Positions 22,936 through 35,175 of a DNA stretch of 64,000 nucleotides are shown in pieces (the first letter of the stretch is position 1; each line of letters starts with the position of its first letter). Source of the stretch: Mimachlamys varia (taxonomy: Eukaryota; Mollusca; Bivalvia; Pectinida; Pectinidae); assembly GCA_947623455.1 (NCBI GenBank), contig OX392542.1:12655625-12719624 (forward strand), read 5' to 3'. The notes under the pieces were generated by a model. That model was given only the letters and a program-made list of their open reading frames with translations. It was not told the DNA's origin and made no database searches. Both the position numbers and the translations under genes were made by a program.

Positions 22936-24883
22936 GGCATCACGGTAAAACTATATATTTTTTTATGCTTATTTAGAATTATTGTATATATGAATTAAAT
23001 GTATAATCTTGTGGAAAATTAATGGGTGATTTACGCTGAAATATGTTCTCAAAAACTTTCATTAATAATTAAAAAAGGGAATCACTATTCGTTGATCAAC
23101 GATTTGGACATGTACATTTTTTTGCATCACATATAATAACGCATGCGCATAACAAGCTACATCGGTAAACAAAAAATGGCGATCCGCGTGACCTACATGT
23201 AACTACCAAGCGAAAAGTGGCCGAATGGTCAAACTTTAACGTAAGGATTATATTACGGAAGCATAATGAGGGATGGGAAGTATTCAAGGGAGAGACTAAC
23301 AGCCCAATTATTTGCATGTTACAGTTTTTTACAGTTTTCTTCTGGATAGCCGGTGACACAGTTTTGATTTGGTTTTGGGGCCTCCCAAGGGATAACTCTT
23401 TCATTCCTCTGTTACATGAAATGCGTGTGTAAAACTTGAAATCGTGTTTTGTAACATTCCCTTTATAATATTCCAGTAAAACGGCATTATTGAATTATAT
23501 TGCTGAAGAGAAAGACCTTTTCACAAACCGTATGGGGGGGGGGGTGTGTTTACGTTGTAAGACGGTGGTATAGGTGCGATTGAGTTTAATGTATACAGAT
23601 TCAATTTGGACAAAATGAATAAATTTATGTCATCATGTGCGGATAAAAAAATGTTTGACATACCTAATCTATAAAATACGGATTGTACAAATATTATCGG
23701 GTTTGGACCCCGGTATTGAATTTGCTATGAATCAAAATATATGCATTAGGCCTATATAAGTGAAGTCATTAATTTATTTTAAAAAAACCATATACATGTA
23801 CATGTCACATGTCTGCAGCTGTGTTGAAAATGTTAACGAACCTTTAAATTTACATTAAAAAAAAAAAGTAAAATGAAAACAGAGCTATCATAACATATAT
23901 AAATGGATTAAGTATTGGACAATTATCTTCTCGACAAGTTCCAAATTTGATATATATATTATACATGTATTCTATACATGTTTAGTGCGTGGTGCGTCAT
24001 ATGAGTGCACGGATTTCCATGATACATAATTGTAAGTGTTAAAGTATGTTGACGCTGAAAGTTGGATAGATTTTAGATGAATATATAGATAGTCTGAAAA
24101 AAAATCTTCAAGACATCGAGTTGTATAAAAAAAAATCGGAATCATTTCATTTTATTTTTGTACTTTTCAATGCAGGCACACCTTTTGTGAAATGGTTCTA
24201 AATGAGGATTTGTGAAGAGAACTTTTTACAGAAATTAAGGTTTGCCCTATGGTTGTCATCGTCGGCAACCCACATGACACTGTTAAACGTACAATGTAAG
24301 AGTGCAGTGTCGTGTGGGTTTCTGGCGATGTATCCTGTACCGGTTTCAGTCAGGTGCTGATGTCGATAAATGATGCAGAGATGTCGGCATAATTTTCTTC
24401 ATATGAATATCGTGTGTAATTAACGTCTGTTTATTAATGTGAACGTGATTCAATAAATGTATACACACACTTTGTGTGTGGTTCATCATCGGACCTATAC
24501 ATTACGCGTCCCCTCCCTTTTGGCCCCCCGTCGACTTTCGACAAAATAGTCAACTGATTGACGCGTGATCAGCGCTATTTTTATCGGGCTTTCCCGAGGA
24601 ATGCAATTTTGCAAGCGGCTAATAAACACATTTTGAGTGGACTTTAAATACTGAAATAACAGGAACATGTATCTGGTAGTGCAGACAGCATGTACATTCA
24701 AGAACTTCATTGTAGACTTCCCCGGGATGCCCCTTAATCCCTTATATTCGGGAAAAATGATGTGCCATCCCAATTTACGGGGTGTTTACTAATACAGGTT
24801 CTTAATTTCGGCGAACAATAACTCGGGCTAATTGTTTACATTCGTGTGTTTAAATATTGTTTTGTATGAATGTTCTAGTTACA

Positions 24884-25759
24884 CATAACATTTTTATAAT
24901 ATTTCCAAATGTGAGATTAAAAATTGTAAGACTTGTGGTATACTTAATATCGACAAGTCTTTGAATAGTTCTCTTACACAGAAAGAATACTCCACCCGAA
25001 GCTTTGAACCCCTAAACTGTCAGCTATCCAATGTTGTATATTCGCTTTGTGGTTTAATTTATGTGGGTGAAACCAAAGGCCAGTTGCGACGAAGAAGGAA
25101 TGTTCTAATCACTCTAAATCACTAAAATATATCCCTGCTACATATAGTTTTCCCTATTACAGAATGGACATGTATTATAGTGTTCTATGTAAATTTATAG
25201 AAAGATTTATAAGGTAAATTCCTAGGATGAATCTTTTATATTAGAGTTTGTATTATATTAATACAGTATTTTTGTATTTTGTTTTTGACAATCCAATGCA
25301 TAAGTGTCAAACCCGAACTTTACCCTCAAATCTGAATTTTTTTACCACTTTTAGAACATTTTTTGCGGCCTATCAGTGATAATACTGATCATGTTGCAGG
25401 AATATACTTGAAGGTCAGTTGCATGTAATATTTTATTAAAAAAAAACATCAGACAATGTATTGGCTCATAGAAATATGGAAGGCGGGGGGGGGGGCAAAC
25501 TAGTGAGTGGGAACATAATTAAAAAGTCGTATTCGACATTGAACACATCTTGTGGTTATATAACAGACGACTTGAACCTGATTAAGTACGCTAGCTACCG
25601 GTAAACAAACACGAAACTCGTCTTATTTAAATACCGCGTCCTACATAAAAACTGTCGTTTAGTTACTGTCCCATTGTATATCAGATGATTTATAAACAAA
25701 CTGGCGTTTTTGTACTCACATGCTCACTCTCTCTCTACGCACTTGTTTGATGTTTCAGA
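24884..25759 (+). mobile_element. Penelope-like fragment R1, tandem copy 2
   Basis: Same as 19870-20745 at +5014. Confidence 0.65.
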
Positions 25760-25770
25760 CATGTTGTTTT

Positions 25771-27269
25771 TTTATAATATTTACAAATGTGGGATTAAAA
25801 ATTGTAAGCTTTGTGGTATACTCATTACCGACAAGTCTTAAAATAGTTCCCTTACACAAAAAGAATACTCTACCCGAAACTTTTAACCACTAAACTCTCA
25901 GTCATCCAATGTTGTTAACGGTATTGAGTGTTCGCTTTGTGGTTTAATTTATGTGGGTGAAACCAAAGACCAGTTGCGACAAAGAATGAATGGTCATCAT
26001 TCGGCTGTTAACCGGGACGAACATCAATGTTTATATCAACATTTCAACCTCCCCGACCATTCTATTCTTTCCATTCTGGAAAAAAAATTATCACCCTACA
26101 TATAATCCCACACTCAGCACTCCGTACCGTAGACAGCGTGAGGAATACCATATAAGACTTCTTGGCACTGCTATGCCTTATGGATGCAATGATCGTGTAG
26201 ATTCAGTGGGAAACTTATCGAGTCCAGGATGCAGTCAAACAAATGCATTGTATTTGTTTACCCCTCAAAGTAGACCTCAGCGTAGTCATGGCCATCGACA
26301 TTACAATAGTCCGACGGAATACAACGTGAAGTTTGAAGATCTGATAAATGCTTTAAATAACAGACAGTACATGAAGTAACATTACAGACTGACCACTCGG
26401 ACACTACAATTACAGAGTACAAAACAGACGAAACGAATGCACACAAAACGTATACATTACAACAGTAATACGGACGATACTATTGCGGACGACGCACGTT
26501 ACGGACGCGTTACCAATTACGTTGGACGAATGGGAAAATCCTATAAAATATTAATAATACATATTAAAGTACATATTTTAATTATGCTCTAAATCACTAA
26601 AATATATCCCTGCTACATATAGTTTCCCCTATTACAGAATGGACATGTATTATCTTGTTCTATGTAAATCTTATAGAAAGATTTATTAGGTAAATCCTGT
26701 GATGAATCTTTCATAGTAGAGTCTGTAGTTTTTTATTTTATTTTTTGACAATCGCATGCATAAGTGTCAAACCCGAACTTTACCCTCATATCTAATTTTG
26801 TTTACCACTTTTAGAACATTTAAAAGTCTTAACAATTTTCTATCACGATGAATGTTTTGTATATTAATAAGGGGTACCGTTAGGGTCTTGTTGCGGCCTA
26901 TAAGTGATAATACTAATCATTTTGCAGTAAGATACTTAAAGGTCAGTTACATGTAATATTTTGTTAAAAAACATCTGACAAATTTATTGGCTCATAGAAA
27001 TATGGTGGTGTGTGATGTGTGTGTGTAGGGGGGGATCAAACTAGAGAGTGGGAACATAAAATTTAAAAAGTCGTATTCGACATTGTATACTTCTTGTGGT
27101 TAAATAACAGACGACTTGAACCCTGAAAAGCTGCCGGTAAACAAACACGAAACTCGTCTTATTTAAATACCGCGTCCTACACAAAAACTGTCGTTTAGTA
27201 ACTGTCCCATTGTATATCAGATGACTCATAAACAGACTGGCGTTTTTGTACTTCCACGCTCTCTCTCTC
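25771..27269 (+). mobile_element. Penelope-like fragment R2, tandem copy 2
   Basis: Same as 20757-22255 at +5014, including the GIY-YIG relic at 25785-26378 with identical stops and frameshift. Confidence 0.65.
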
Positions 27270-27296
27270 TTTACTCATTTGTTTGATGTTTCAGAC

Positions 27297-27504
27297 ACGT
27301 CGGTTTTTTTTATAATATTTTCAAATGTGGGATTAAAAATTGTAAGACTTGTGGTATACTCATTACCGACAAGTCTCAAAATCGTTTCCTTACACAAAAA
27401 GAATGCTCTACCTGAAGCCTTGAACCACTAAACTGTCTGTCATCCAATGTTGTATAAAGTGTTCGCTTTGTGGTTTAATTTATGTGGGTGAAACCAATAT
27501 CACA
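27297..27504 (+). mobile_element. Penelope-like fragment R3, tandem copy 2
   Basis: Same as 22283-22490 at +5014. Confidence 0.6.
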
Positions 27505-28438
27505 AAAAAATATTTCAAGATGAAATGGTATCCTCCCCCACCCACTCTGCTCCTTTGAAATACTTCGACACTAAGTCGTTATGGCTAAAAAATAATAATA
27601 AGAGACAAGCTAGACAGAAAAGATCATTTGTGTAATTTGATATCTAACACTGGTGCTAGAACCGAACGTACATACGGGTAGGCTTCATCAAGTCGTCAAT
27701 CAAGTACATAGTTGCTTGTAGTGATGTTACTGCACTTAAACAAAGATGTATATGTAAGGTATGGGATCCTGAAGGTCAGACTCTATATATACAAACGTCC
27801 TCACACACAAGGGTTTTCTCGCACCACACTCATCAATTAGTCCATTTATTGTATTGATAGGTCCACGTTAGTTCCAAGTACAAAATTTTGACTCGTTTAT
27901 TTTGTTTAAAATAGACTTTTTATTCATTTACTGATTGACCAGTTAAAGAGGCATCACGGTAAAACTATATATTTTTTTATGCTTATTTAGAATTATTGTA
28001 TATATGAATTAAATGTATAATCTTGTGGAAAATTAATGGGTGATTTACGCTGAAATATGTTCTCAAAAACTTTCATTAATAATTAAAAAAGGGAATCACT
28101 ATTCGTTGATCAACGATTTGGACATGTACATTTTTTTGCATCACATATAATAACGCATGCGCATAACAAGCTACATCGGTAAACAAAAAATGGCGATCCG
28201 CGTGACCTACATGTAACTACCAAGCGAAAAGTGGCCGAATGGTCAAACTTTAACGTAAGGATTATATTACGGAAGCATAATGAGGGATGGGAAGTATTCA
28301 AGGGAGAGACTAACAGCCCAATTATTTGCATGTTACAGTTTTTTACAGTTTTCTTCTGGATAGCCGGTGACACAGTTTTGATTTGGTTTTGGGGCCTCCC
28401 AAGGGATAACTCTTTCATTCCTCTGTTACATGAAATGC

Positions 28439-29753
28439 GTGTGTAAAACTTGAAATCGTGTTTTGTAACATTCCCTTTATAATATTCCAGTAAAACGGCA
28501 TTATTGAATTATATTGCTGAAGAGAAAGACCTTTTCACAAACCGTATGGGGGGGGGGGGGTGTGTTTACGTTGTAAGACGGTGGTATAGGTGCGATTGAG
28601 TTTAATGTATACAGATTCAATTTGGACAAAATGAATAAATTTATGTCATCATGTGCGGATAAAAAAATGTTTGACATACCTAATCTATAAAATACGGATT
28701 GTACAAATATTATCGGGTTTGGACCCCGGTATTGAATTTGCTATGAATCAAAATATATGCATTAGGCCTATATAAGTGAAGTCATTAATTTATTTTAAAA
28801 AAACCATATACATGTACATGTCACATGTCTGCAGCTGTGTTGAAAATGTTAACGAACCTTTAAATTTACATTAAAAAAAAAAAGTAAAATGAAAACAGAG
28901 CTATCATAACATATATAAATGGATTAAGTATTGGACAATTATCTTCTCGACAAGTTCCAAATTTGATATATATATTATACATGTATTCTATACATGTTTA
29001 GTGCGTGGTGCGTCATATGAGTGCACGGATTTCCATGATACATAATTGTAAGTGTTAAAGTATGTTGACGCTGAAAGTTGGATAGATTTTAGATGAATAT
29101 ATAGATAGTCTGAAAAAAAATCTTCAAGACATCGAGTTGTATAAAAAAAAATCGGAATCATTTCATTTTATTTTTGTACTTTTCAATGCAGGCACACCTT
29201 TTGTGAAATGGTTCTAAATGAGGATTTGTGAAGAGAACTTTTTACAGAAATTAAGGTTTGCCCTATGGTTGTCATCGTCGGCAACCCACATGACACTGTT
29301 AAACGTACAATGTAAGAGTGCAGTGTCGTGTGGGTTTCTGGCGATGTATCCTGTACCGGTTTCAGTCAGGTGCTGATGTCGATAAATGATGCAGAGATGT
29401 CGGCATAATTTTCTTCATATGAATATCGTGTGTAATTAACGTCTGTTTATTAATGTGAACGTGATTCAATAAATGTATACACACACTTTGTGTGTGGTTC
29501 ATCATCGGACCTATACATTACGCGTCCCCTCCCTTTTGGCCCCCCGTCGACTTTCGACAAAATAGTCAACTGATTGACGCGTGATCAGCGCTATTTTTAT
29601 CGGGCTTTCCCGAGGAATGCAATTTTGCAAGCGGCTAATAAACACATTTTGAGTGGACTTTAAATACTGAAATAACAGGAACATGTATCTGGTAGTGCAG
29701 ACAGCATGTACATTCAAGAACTTCATTGTAGACTTCCCCGGGATGCCCCTTAA
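28439..29753. repeat. 5014-bp tandem unit, partial copy 3 (first 1315 bp)
   Basis: Follows copies 1 and 2 to GGGATGCCCCTTAA, then switches abruptly to unrelated sequence at 29754. Confidence 0.92.
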
Positions 29754-29929
29754 ATAGTTTTTGATTATATGTCTACTTCACGAAGTCCATTCATTTCCGT
29801 TCACATTTACTAGTTAAAAAATATCTTCTCAGTCATACACATTCACAGTCCTTCATTCACTCTCGGATATAACATAATATTACATACTTTACAGATACTT
29901 CTGGGCTTGACCAAAAAAAGGATGAGGTA

Positions 29930-30625
29930 AGAATTCCCTTCTGGCACGTAAACCATGACGGCTAATTAAGCAACTCAGTAATATTGCGAGTCATTGTGTG
30001 TCGCTTGTTTATATCAGACTGCGATAATTTGTTATATTATGTAACTGATACAAAATACCTATAAGGAAAATTACCTACTGTATCATACATGTATCAGATT
30101 CACTAGACACAGGGTGAAGCTAACGTAAGGGGAGATTACTCTTACTTTGTATTAGGTTTCTCAATAGGGATCATAATTGTTTGAATTCAAATAAAATATT
30201 CCCTATTTAATTTGAAATTTTTGGGTTCCGAGCTGGGCTTTTAGCGATAAATCTATCCAAGTTCAATGCTTGAGCTAAATACAGTTAACATAGTTTGAAC
30301 ATTGGTAGTTTGGTTTTATATTTATGAAATCTCAACATTAATACGAAACGGTTTAAATGCTGCATTCCCGAATATTGCTTCCGTGGGACTTAGAATAAGA
30401 TGAATATGAACATCATCATTTTCAGCATAGCATATTGCAAATTCCTGTAATAATTCATTTGAATAAAATCAATAGTAGATGATGTGTTTCCTAAAGGGAC
30501 GGGTAACATGGGTAAATAATACAAATGTTTCATTTAAATTCTTCTTCTTTCACGATAATGGAAGGAATTATTCAATATTGGTCTAAAATATCCTTTCGTT
30601 TTTGGTTTTTGGATTTGTATGTCCT
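29930..30625. repeat. Inverted repeat partner of 12930-13610
   Basis: TTCCCTTCTGGCACGTAAAC, GTAATATTGCGAGTCATT and GGTCTAAAATATCCTTTCG mirror the left locus. 29754-29929 between the tandem block and this repeat holds nothing recognisable. Confidence 0.75.
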
Positions 30626-30825
30626 ATAAACAGCCAGTGTCATTTAAGGAAGTTTTAGAGGTGGAGGAAAGCCGGAGTACCCGAAAAAAAAACACAGACC
30701 TACGGTCAGTACCTGGTAACTGCCACGCGTGGATTTTGAACAAGCAACACTTAGATGAAGGGCTGGTGGTAGAATGTTGGGAAACCTTAATCACTAGGCC
30801 ACCGCAGCCCCCTCCGTGGATGAAG
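30605..30825 (-). mobile_element. tRNA-derived SINE, near full length
   Basis: Minus strand starts GGGGCTGCGGTGGCCTAGTG (tRNA-Leu-like A box), then a body including GGTCTGTG, CGGGTACTCCGGCTTTCC and TCCACCTC, and ends AATGACACTGGCTGTTTATAG with an A/C-rich tail. Same family as 12876-12950 and 43398-43595. Matches a SINE type I recall as common in bivalves. Confidence 0.75.
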
Positions 30826-30860
30826 GGTATCAATTTTCATATAAAACGGTTAGACTGATC

Positions 30861-31897
30861 TACGGTGGCGTATTAGGGCCACTATGAAAATAAATCTATC
30901 TTGTACGTACAACTTATTATCTTGTACGTACAACTTAGTATCTTCTACGTACAACTTAGTATCTTGTACGTACAACTCAGTATCTTGTACGTACAACTTA
31001 GTATCTTGTACGTACAACTTAGTATCTTGTACGTACAACTTAGTATCTTGTACGTACAACTTAGTATCTTGTACGTACAACTCAGTATCTTGTACGTACA
31101 ACTTAGTATCTTGTACGTACAACTCAGTATCTTGTACGTACAACTTAGTATCTTGTACGTACAACTCAGTATCTTGTACGTACAACTTAGTATCTTGTAC
31201 GTACAACTCAGTATCTTGTACGTACAACTTAGTATCTTGTACGTACAACTCAGTATCTTGTACGTACAACTTAGTATCTTGTACGTACAACTCAGTATCT
31301 TGTACGTACAACTTAGTATCTTGTACGTACAACTCAGTATCTTATACGTACAACTTAGTATCTTGTACGTACAACTCAGTATCTTGTACGTACAACTTAG
31401 TATCTTGTACGTACAACTCAGTATCTTGTACGTACAACTTAGTATCTTGTGCGTACAACTCAGTATCTTGTACGTACAACTTAGTATCTTGTACGTACAA
31501 CTTAGTATCTTGTACGTACAACTTAGTATCTTGTACGTACTTGTACTAGTATTACTCCATAAGACATACGAATGTTAATTTCTATGATCTTACTTATCTT
31601 TTGATTAACTTAATTACATTAAAATTGGGTTATTACAAATTGTCACGTAACAAGGCTATGTTCCAAACAGTCTATCACTGTTTTCATGTTCGTAATTTCC
31701 CTACATCGTAACATATGGAAATATTGAAAACCTCCATCTCTAGAGAGTTCCATGAAATTATTTTCTACGTACAAGATAATAAGTTGTACGTACTAGATAC
31801 TAACTTGTACTACAAGATAGTATGTTGAACGTACAAGATACTAAGTTGTACGTACAAGATAAATTTATTTTTATAGTGGCCATAATACGCCGCCGTA
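30861..31897. mobile_element. Fold-back element with tandem-repeat arms (1037 bp, 6-bp TSD)
   Basis: Flanked by CTGATC at 30855-30860 and 31898-31903. The ends are TACGGTGGCGTATTAGGGCC and the inverse of TACGGCGGCGTATTATGGCC. Inside each end lie 21-bp repeats containing the palindrome TTGTACGTACAA: about 31 in the left arm, about 5 in the right arm in inverse orientation. A middle of about 215 bases (31546-31764) has no ORF. The architecture recalls Foldback/Galileo elements; the family is not identified. Confidence 0.75.
30897..31545. repeat. 21-bp minisatellite in the fold-back left arm
   Basis: Units CTTGTACGTACAACTTAGTAT alternate with an ACTCAG variant over much of the array, giving a 42-bp higher-order period. 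Open frames on both strands (up to 225 codons) follow from the 21-base period and are not considered genes. Confidence 0.92.
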
Positions 31898-31916
31898 CTG
31901 ATCCACTGATTTATTA

Positions 31917-32400
31917 GATTAAAATCCTGTGATAAATCTTTTATAGTAGAGTTTGTGGTTTATGATTTTGTTGTTTGACAATCCAACGCATAAGTGTCAA
32001 ACCTGAATTTTACCCTCAAATCTAATTTTGTTTACCACTTTTCGAATATATAACAAATTTACAAGTTTCTTTTACGATGAATATTTTGTAAATTAATAGG
32101 GGGTACCGATTTGGGTCTTTTTGCGGCCTATCAGTGATAAGACTGAGGGACATAATTAAAAAGTTGTATTCGATAATGTACACTGATTCAACTACACTGT
32201 ACCACCATAAAGTACAGCGCTGGCTGCCGTAAACAAAACATGAAATTCGTCTTATTTTAGATATTGCGTCCTTCACAAAACCCGTGTTTGCAAAGTTCGT
32301 TTAGTTATTGGCCCCTTTTACAATGTAATATATCAGGTTACTCATAAAAGAATTGGTGTTTTTGTATTCCCAAGCTCTTTCTTAATCTACGTGCGCATCC
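31917..32400 (+). repeat. Penelope-like element tail, diverged copy
   Basis: Matches R1/R2 tails in order (GTGATAAATCTTTTATAGTAG; AAGTGTCAAACCTGAATTTT; TGCGGCCTATCAGTGATAA; ATTCGTCTTATTT), but with more substitutions than between R1 and R2. No GIY-YIG part. Confidence 0.65.
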
Positions 32401-32525
32401 TGTACATGTATCCTGTTTTCCTTGAATTTTCGGAAATGGCTAAATTTAACATTTTGGAACCCATTGTTGCTCTGATATACAGACTGATATTGAATCTTTA
32501 ACTTTAACACTGAGCTGTCATTCCA

Positions 32526-33153
32526 TATGGGGCGCCGTTTTACTATTTATTAACAAACTGGATATCCAAAATTCGAATTATGGATATCAATAATTCGAAT
32601 TATGGATATCCAAAAAAAATATATGGATATCCATAAGTCGAATGTTGGACATCCAGTTTTGCTAATAAATAGTAAAACGGTGCCACATTTGCGCCGTTTT
32701 ACTATTTATTAACAAAACTGGATATCCAAAATTCGATCCATGGATATCCATAATTCGAATTTTGGATATCCTTAAATAACTTTAGTTATCCTTAATTAAT
32801 TATGGATTCCTTATTTATTTTTGGATATCCAAAATTCGAATTATGGATATCCATAAATGATATTGGATATCTAAAAATCGAATTATGGATATCCAAAAAT
32901 ACATGTAATTTTGGATGTCCATAATTCGAATTTGGATATCCATTATTCATTTCTAGATATTCATAATTCAATTTTTGGATATCAATAAATGATTTTCTGA
33001 TATCCAAAAATCGATTTAAGGATATCCTAAATTCCAAGCATTCAAAGATATCCAAAACTCAAATTATGGATATCCAAAAATGATTAATGGATATCCATAA
33101 TTCGAATTTGGGATATCCAGTTTTGTTATTAAATAGTAAAACGGCGCCCCATA
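32526..33153. mobile_element. Fold-back element with GGATATCC repeat arms (628 bp, 6-bp TSD)
   Basis: Direct repeat ATTCCA at 32520-32525 and 33154-33159 encloses inverted termini TATGGGGCGCCGTTTTACTA. The interior consists of irregular units combining GGATATCC and AATTCGAATT palindromes. An internal pair of termini around 32640-32740 shows that one copy is fused or nested with another. No coding potential. Confidence 0.75.
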
Positions 33154-33219
33154 ATTCCATGAACTTTACAGTAACTTTGCTTTGTGAAAAGTTTTAAATA
33201 ACTATATGAAAAATATTTG

Positions 33220-33425
33220 CACACTCCCATTTGGATAATATTTACTGATTATGTTTTTGTAAGTACAGATTTTGTTTTTAATTTTGGGGGCTGAACTGCA
33301 TTTTATATCAATATAAACATAACTGGATTAAAGCTTATGCCATTTATTGTAAAGTTACATTCAAATTTTAATATTACCATTTTCAAACACGGAACAATCA
33401 ATATGGCTGCACCTAGTCTCTAAAT
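33220..33425 (+). repeat. Dispersed direct repeat, copy 1
   Basis: Shares GGGCTGAACTGCATTTTA, AAGTTACATT and AATATTACCATTTT in order with 42500-42705. Non-coding. Confidence 0.6.
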
Positions 33426-33654
33426 ACAATGGCCCACAGCAGCCATCATTACAGTACATCTGCTTTAGTAAAAAGGAATTGTACCTGTTTGGTGTACACT
33501 TGTTTAAGATAAAATGTCAGTTCGCCTCTCGGGCATCTCTTTTACTAAACGATAACCTCTGTTGACAAATACGTGAAAAACTGAAATTTCTTTTTAATCA
33601 CAGGGAAGTACAGCGACAGAGTCATAAACAACAAGGGCTAAGACACATGTTCAC

Positions 33655-35175
33655 TTAACCGTAACATCACCAACCTAACCGTCTCATCACCACCTTAACC
33701 GTCTCATCACCATCTTAACCGTCTCATCACCATCCTAACTGTCTCATCACCACCCTAACCGTCACATCACCACCCTAACCGTCACATCAACACCCTAACC
33801 GTCACATCACCACCTTAACCGTCTCATCACCACCCTAACCGTCTCATCACCACCCTAACCGTCACATCAACACCCTATCCGTCTCATCAACACCCTAACC
33901 GTCTCATCACCACCCTAACCGTCTCATCACCACCTTAGCCGTCACATCACCACCTTAGCCGTCATATCACCACCTCAACCATCACATCAACACCCTAACC
34001 GTCTCATCACCACCGTAACCGTCACATCAACAACTTAACCGTCTCATCACCACCTTAACCGTCTCATCACCACCTTAACCGTATCATCACCACCTTAACC
34101 GTCACATCAACACCTTAACCGTCACATCACCACCTTAACCGTCATATCACCACCTCAACCATCACATCAACACCCTTACCGTCTCATCACCACCTTAACC
34201 GTCTCATCAACACCTTAACCGTCTCATCACCACCTTAACCGTCACATCAACACCTTAACCGTCACATCACCACCTTAACTGTCTCATCACCACCTTAACC
34301 GTCACATCAACACCCTAACCGTCTCATCACCACCGTAACCGTCACATCAACAACTTAACCGTCTCATCACCACCTTAACCGTCTCATCACCACCTTAACC
34401 GTATCATCACCACCTTAACCGTCACATCAACACCTTAACCGTCACATCACCACCTTAACCGTCATATCACCACCTCAACCATCACATCAACACCCTTACC
34501 GTCTCATCACCACCTTAACCGTCTCATCAACACCTTAACCGTCTCATCACCACCTTAACCGTCACATCAACACCTTAACCGTCTCATCACCACCTCAACC
34601 ATCACATCAACACCCTTACCGTCTCATCACCACCTTAACCGTCTCATCAACACCCTTACCGTCTCATCACCACCTTAACCGTCACATCAACACCTTAACC
34701 GTCACATCACCACCTTAACTGTCTCATCAACACCTTAACCGTCTCATCAACACCTTAACCGACACATCACCACCTTAACCGTCACATCAACACCTGAACC
34801 GTCACATCACCTCAACCATCACATCAACTCCCTAACCGTCTCATCACCACTTTAACTATCTCATCACCACCTTAACCGTCACATCACCACCTCAACCATC
34901 ACATCACCACCTTAACCGACACATCACCACCTTAACCGTCACATCAACACCTTAACCGTCACATCACCACCTTAACCGTCACATCACCACTTTAACTATC
35001 TCATCACCACCTTAACCGACACATCACCACCTTAACCGTCACATCACCACCTTTACCGTCACATCATCACCGTAACCGTTACATCACAACCATAACCGTC
35101 ACATCATCACCGTAACCGTTACATCACAACCATAACCGTCACATCATCACCTTAACCGTCACATCACCATCTTAA
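33655..35175. repeat. 20-bp minisatellite (about 75 units)
   Basis: Units of the form CCGTCTCATCACCACCTTAA with T/A and C/A variants. Variant order repeats after 320 bases (34001-34300 against 34321-34620), showing a 16-unit higher-order duplication. A 20-base period prevents long ORFs. Confidence 0.95.

Larger units (their letters stand above)
18411..23424. repeat. 5014-bp tandem unit, copy 1
   Basis: Begins GTGTGTAAAACTTG and recurs at +5014. Inspection finds essentially only G-run length differences and rare substitutions (GTAGGACGG here, GTAAGACGG in copies 2 and 3). The unit holds Penelope-like fragments and no intact gene. Confidence 0.93.
23425..28438. repeat. 5014-bp tandem unit, copy 2
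   Basis: Near-identical to copy 1 along its whole length, including every decayed PLE fragment and short ORF. Its preceding flank (22955-23424) equals the flank before copy 3 rather than that before copy 1. Confidence 0.93.

Noticed and set aside
30850..31578. Repetitive 160-225 codon ORFs (VQLSILY, YVQDTKL, SCTYNLV repeats)
   Set aside because: Products of the 21-bp minisatellite in a fold-back arm, open in several frames on both strands.
33655..35175. CRISPR-like array of regular repeats
   Set aside because: No unique spacers; contiguous 20-bp tandem units in eukaryotic DNA.
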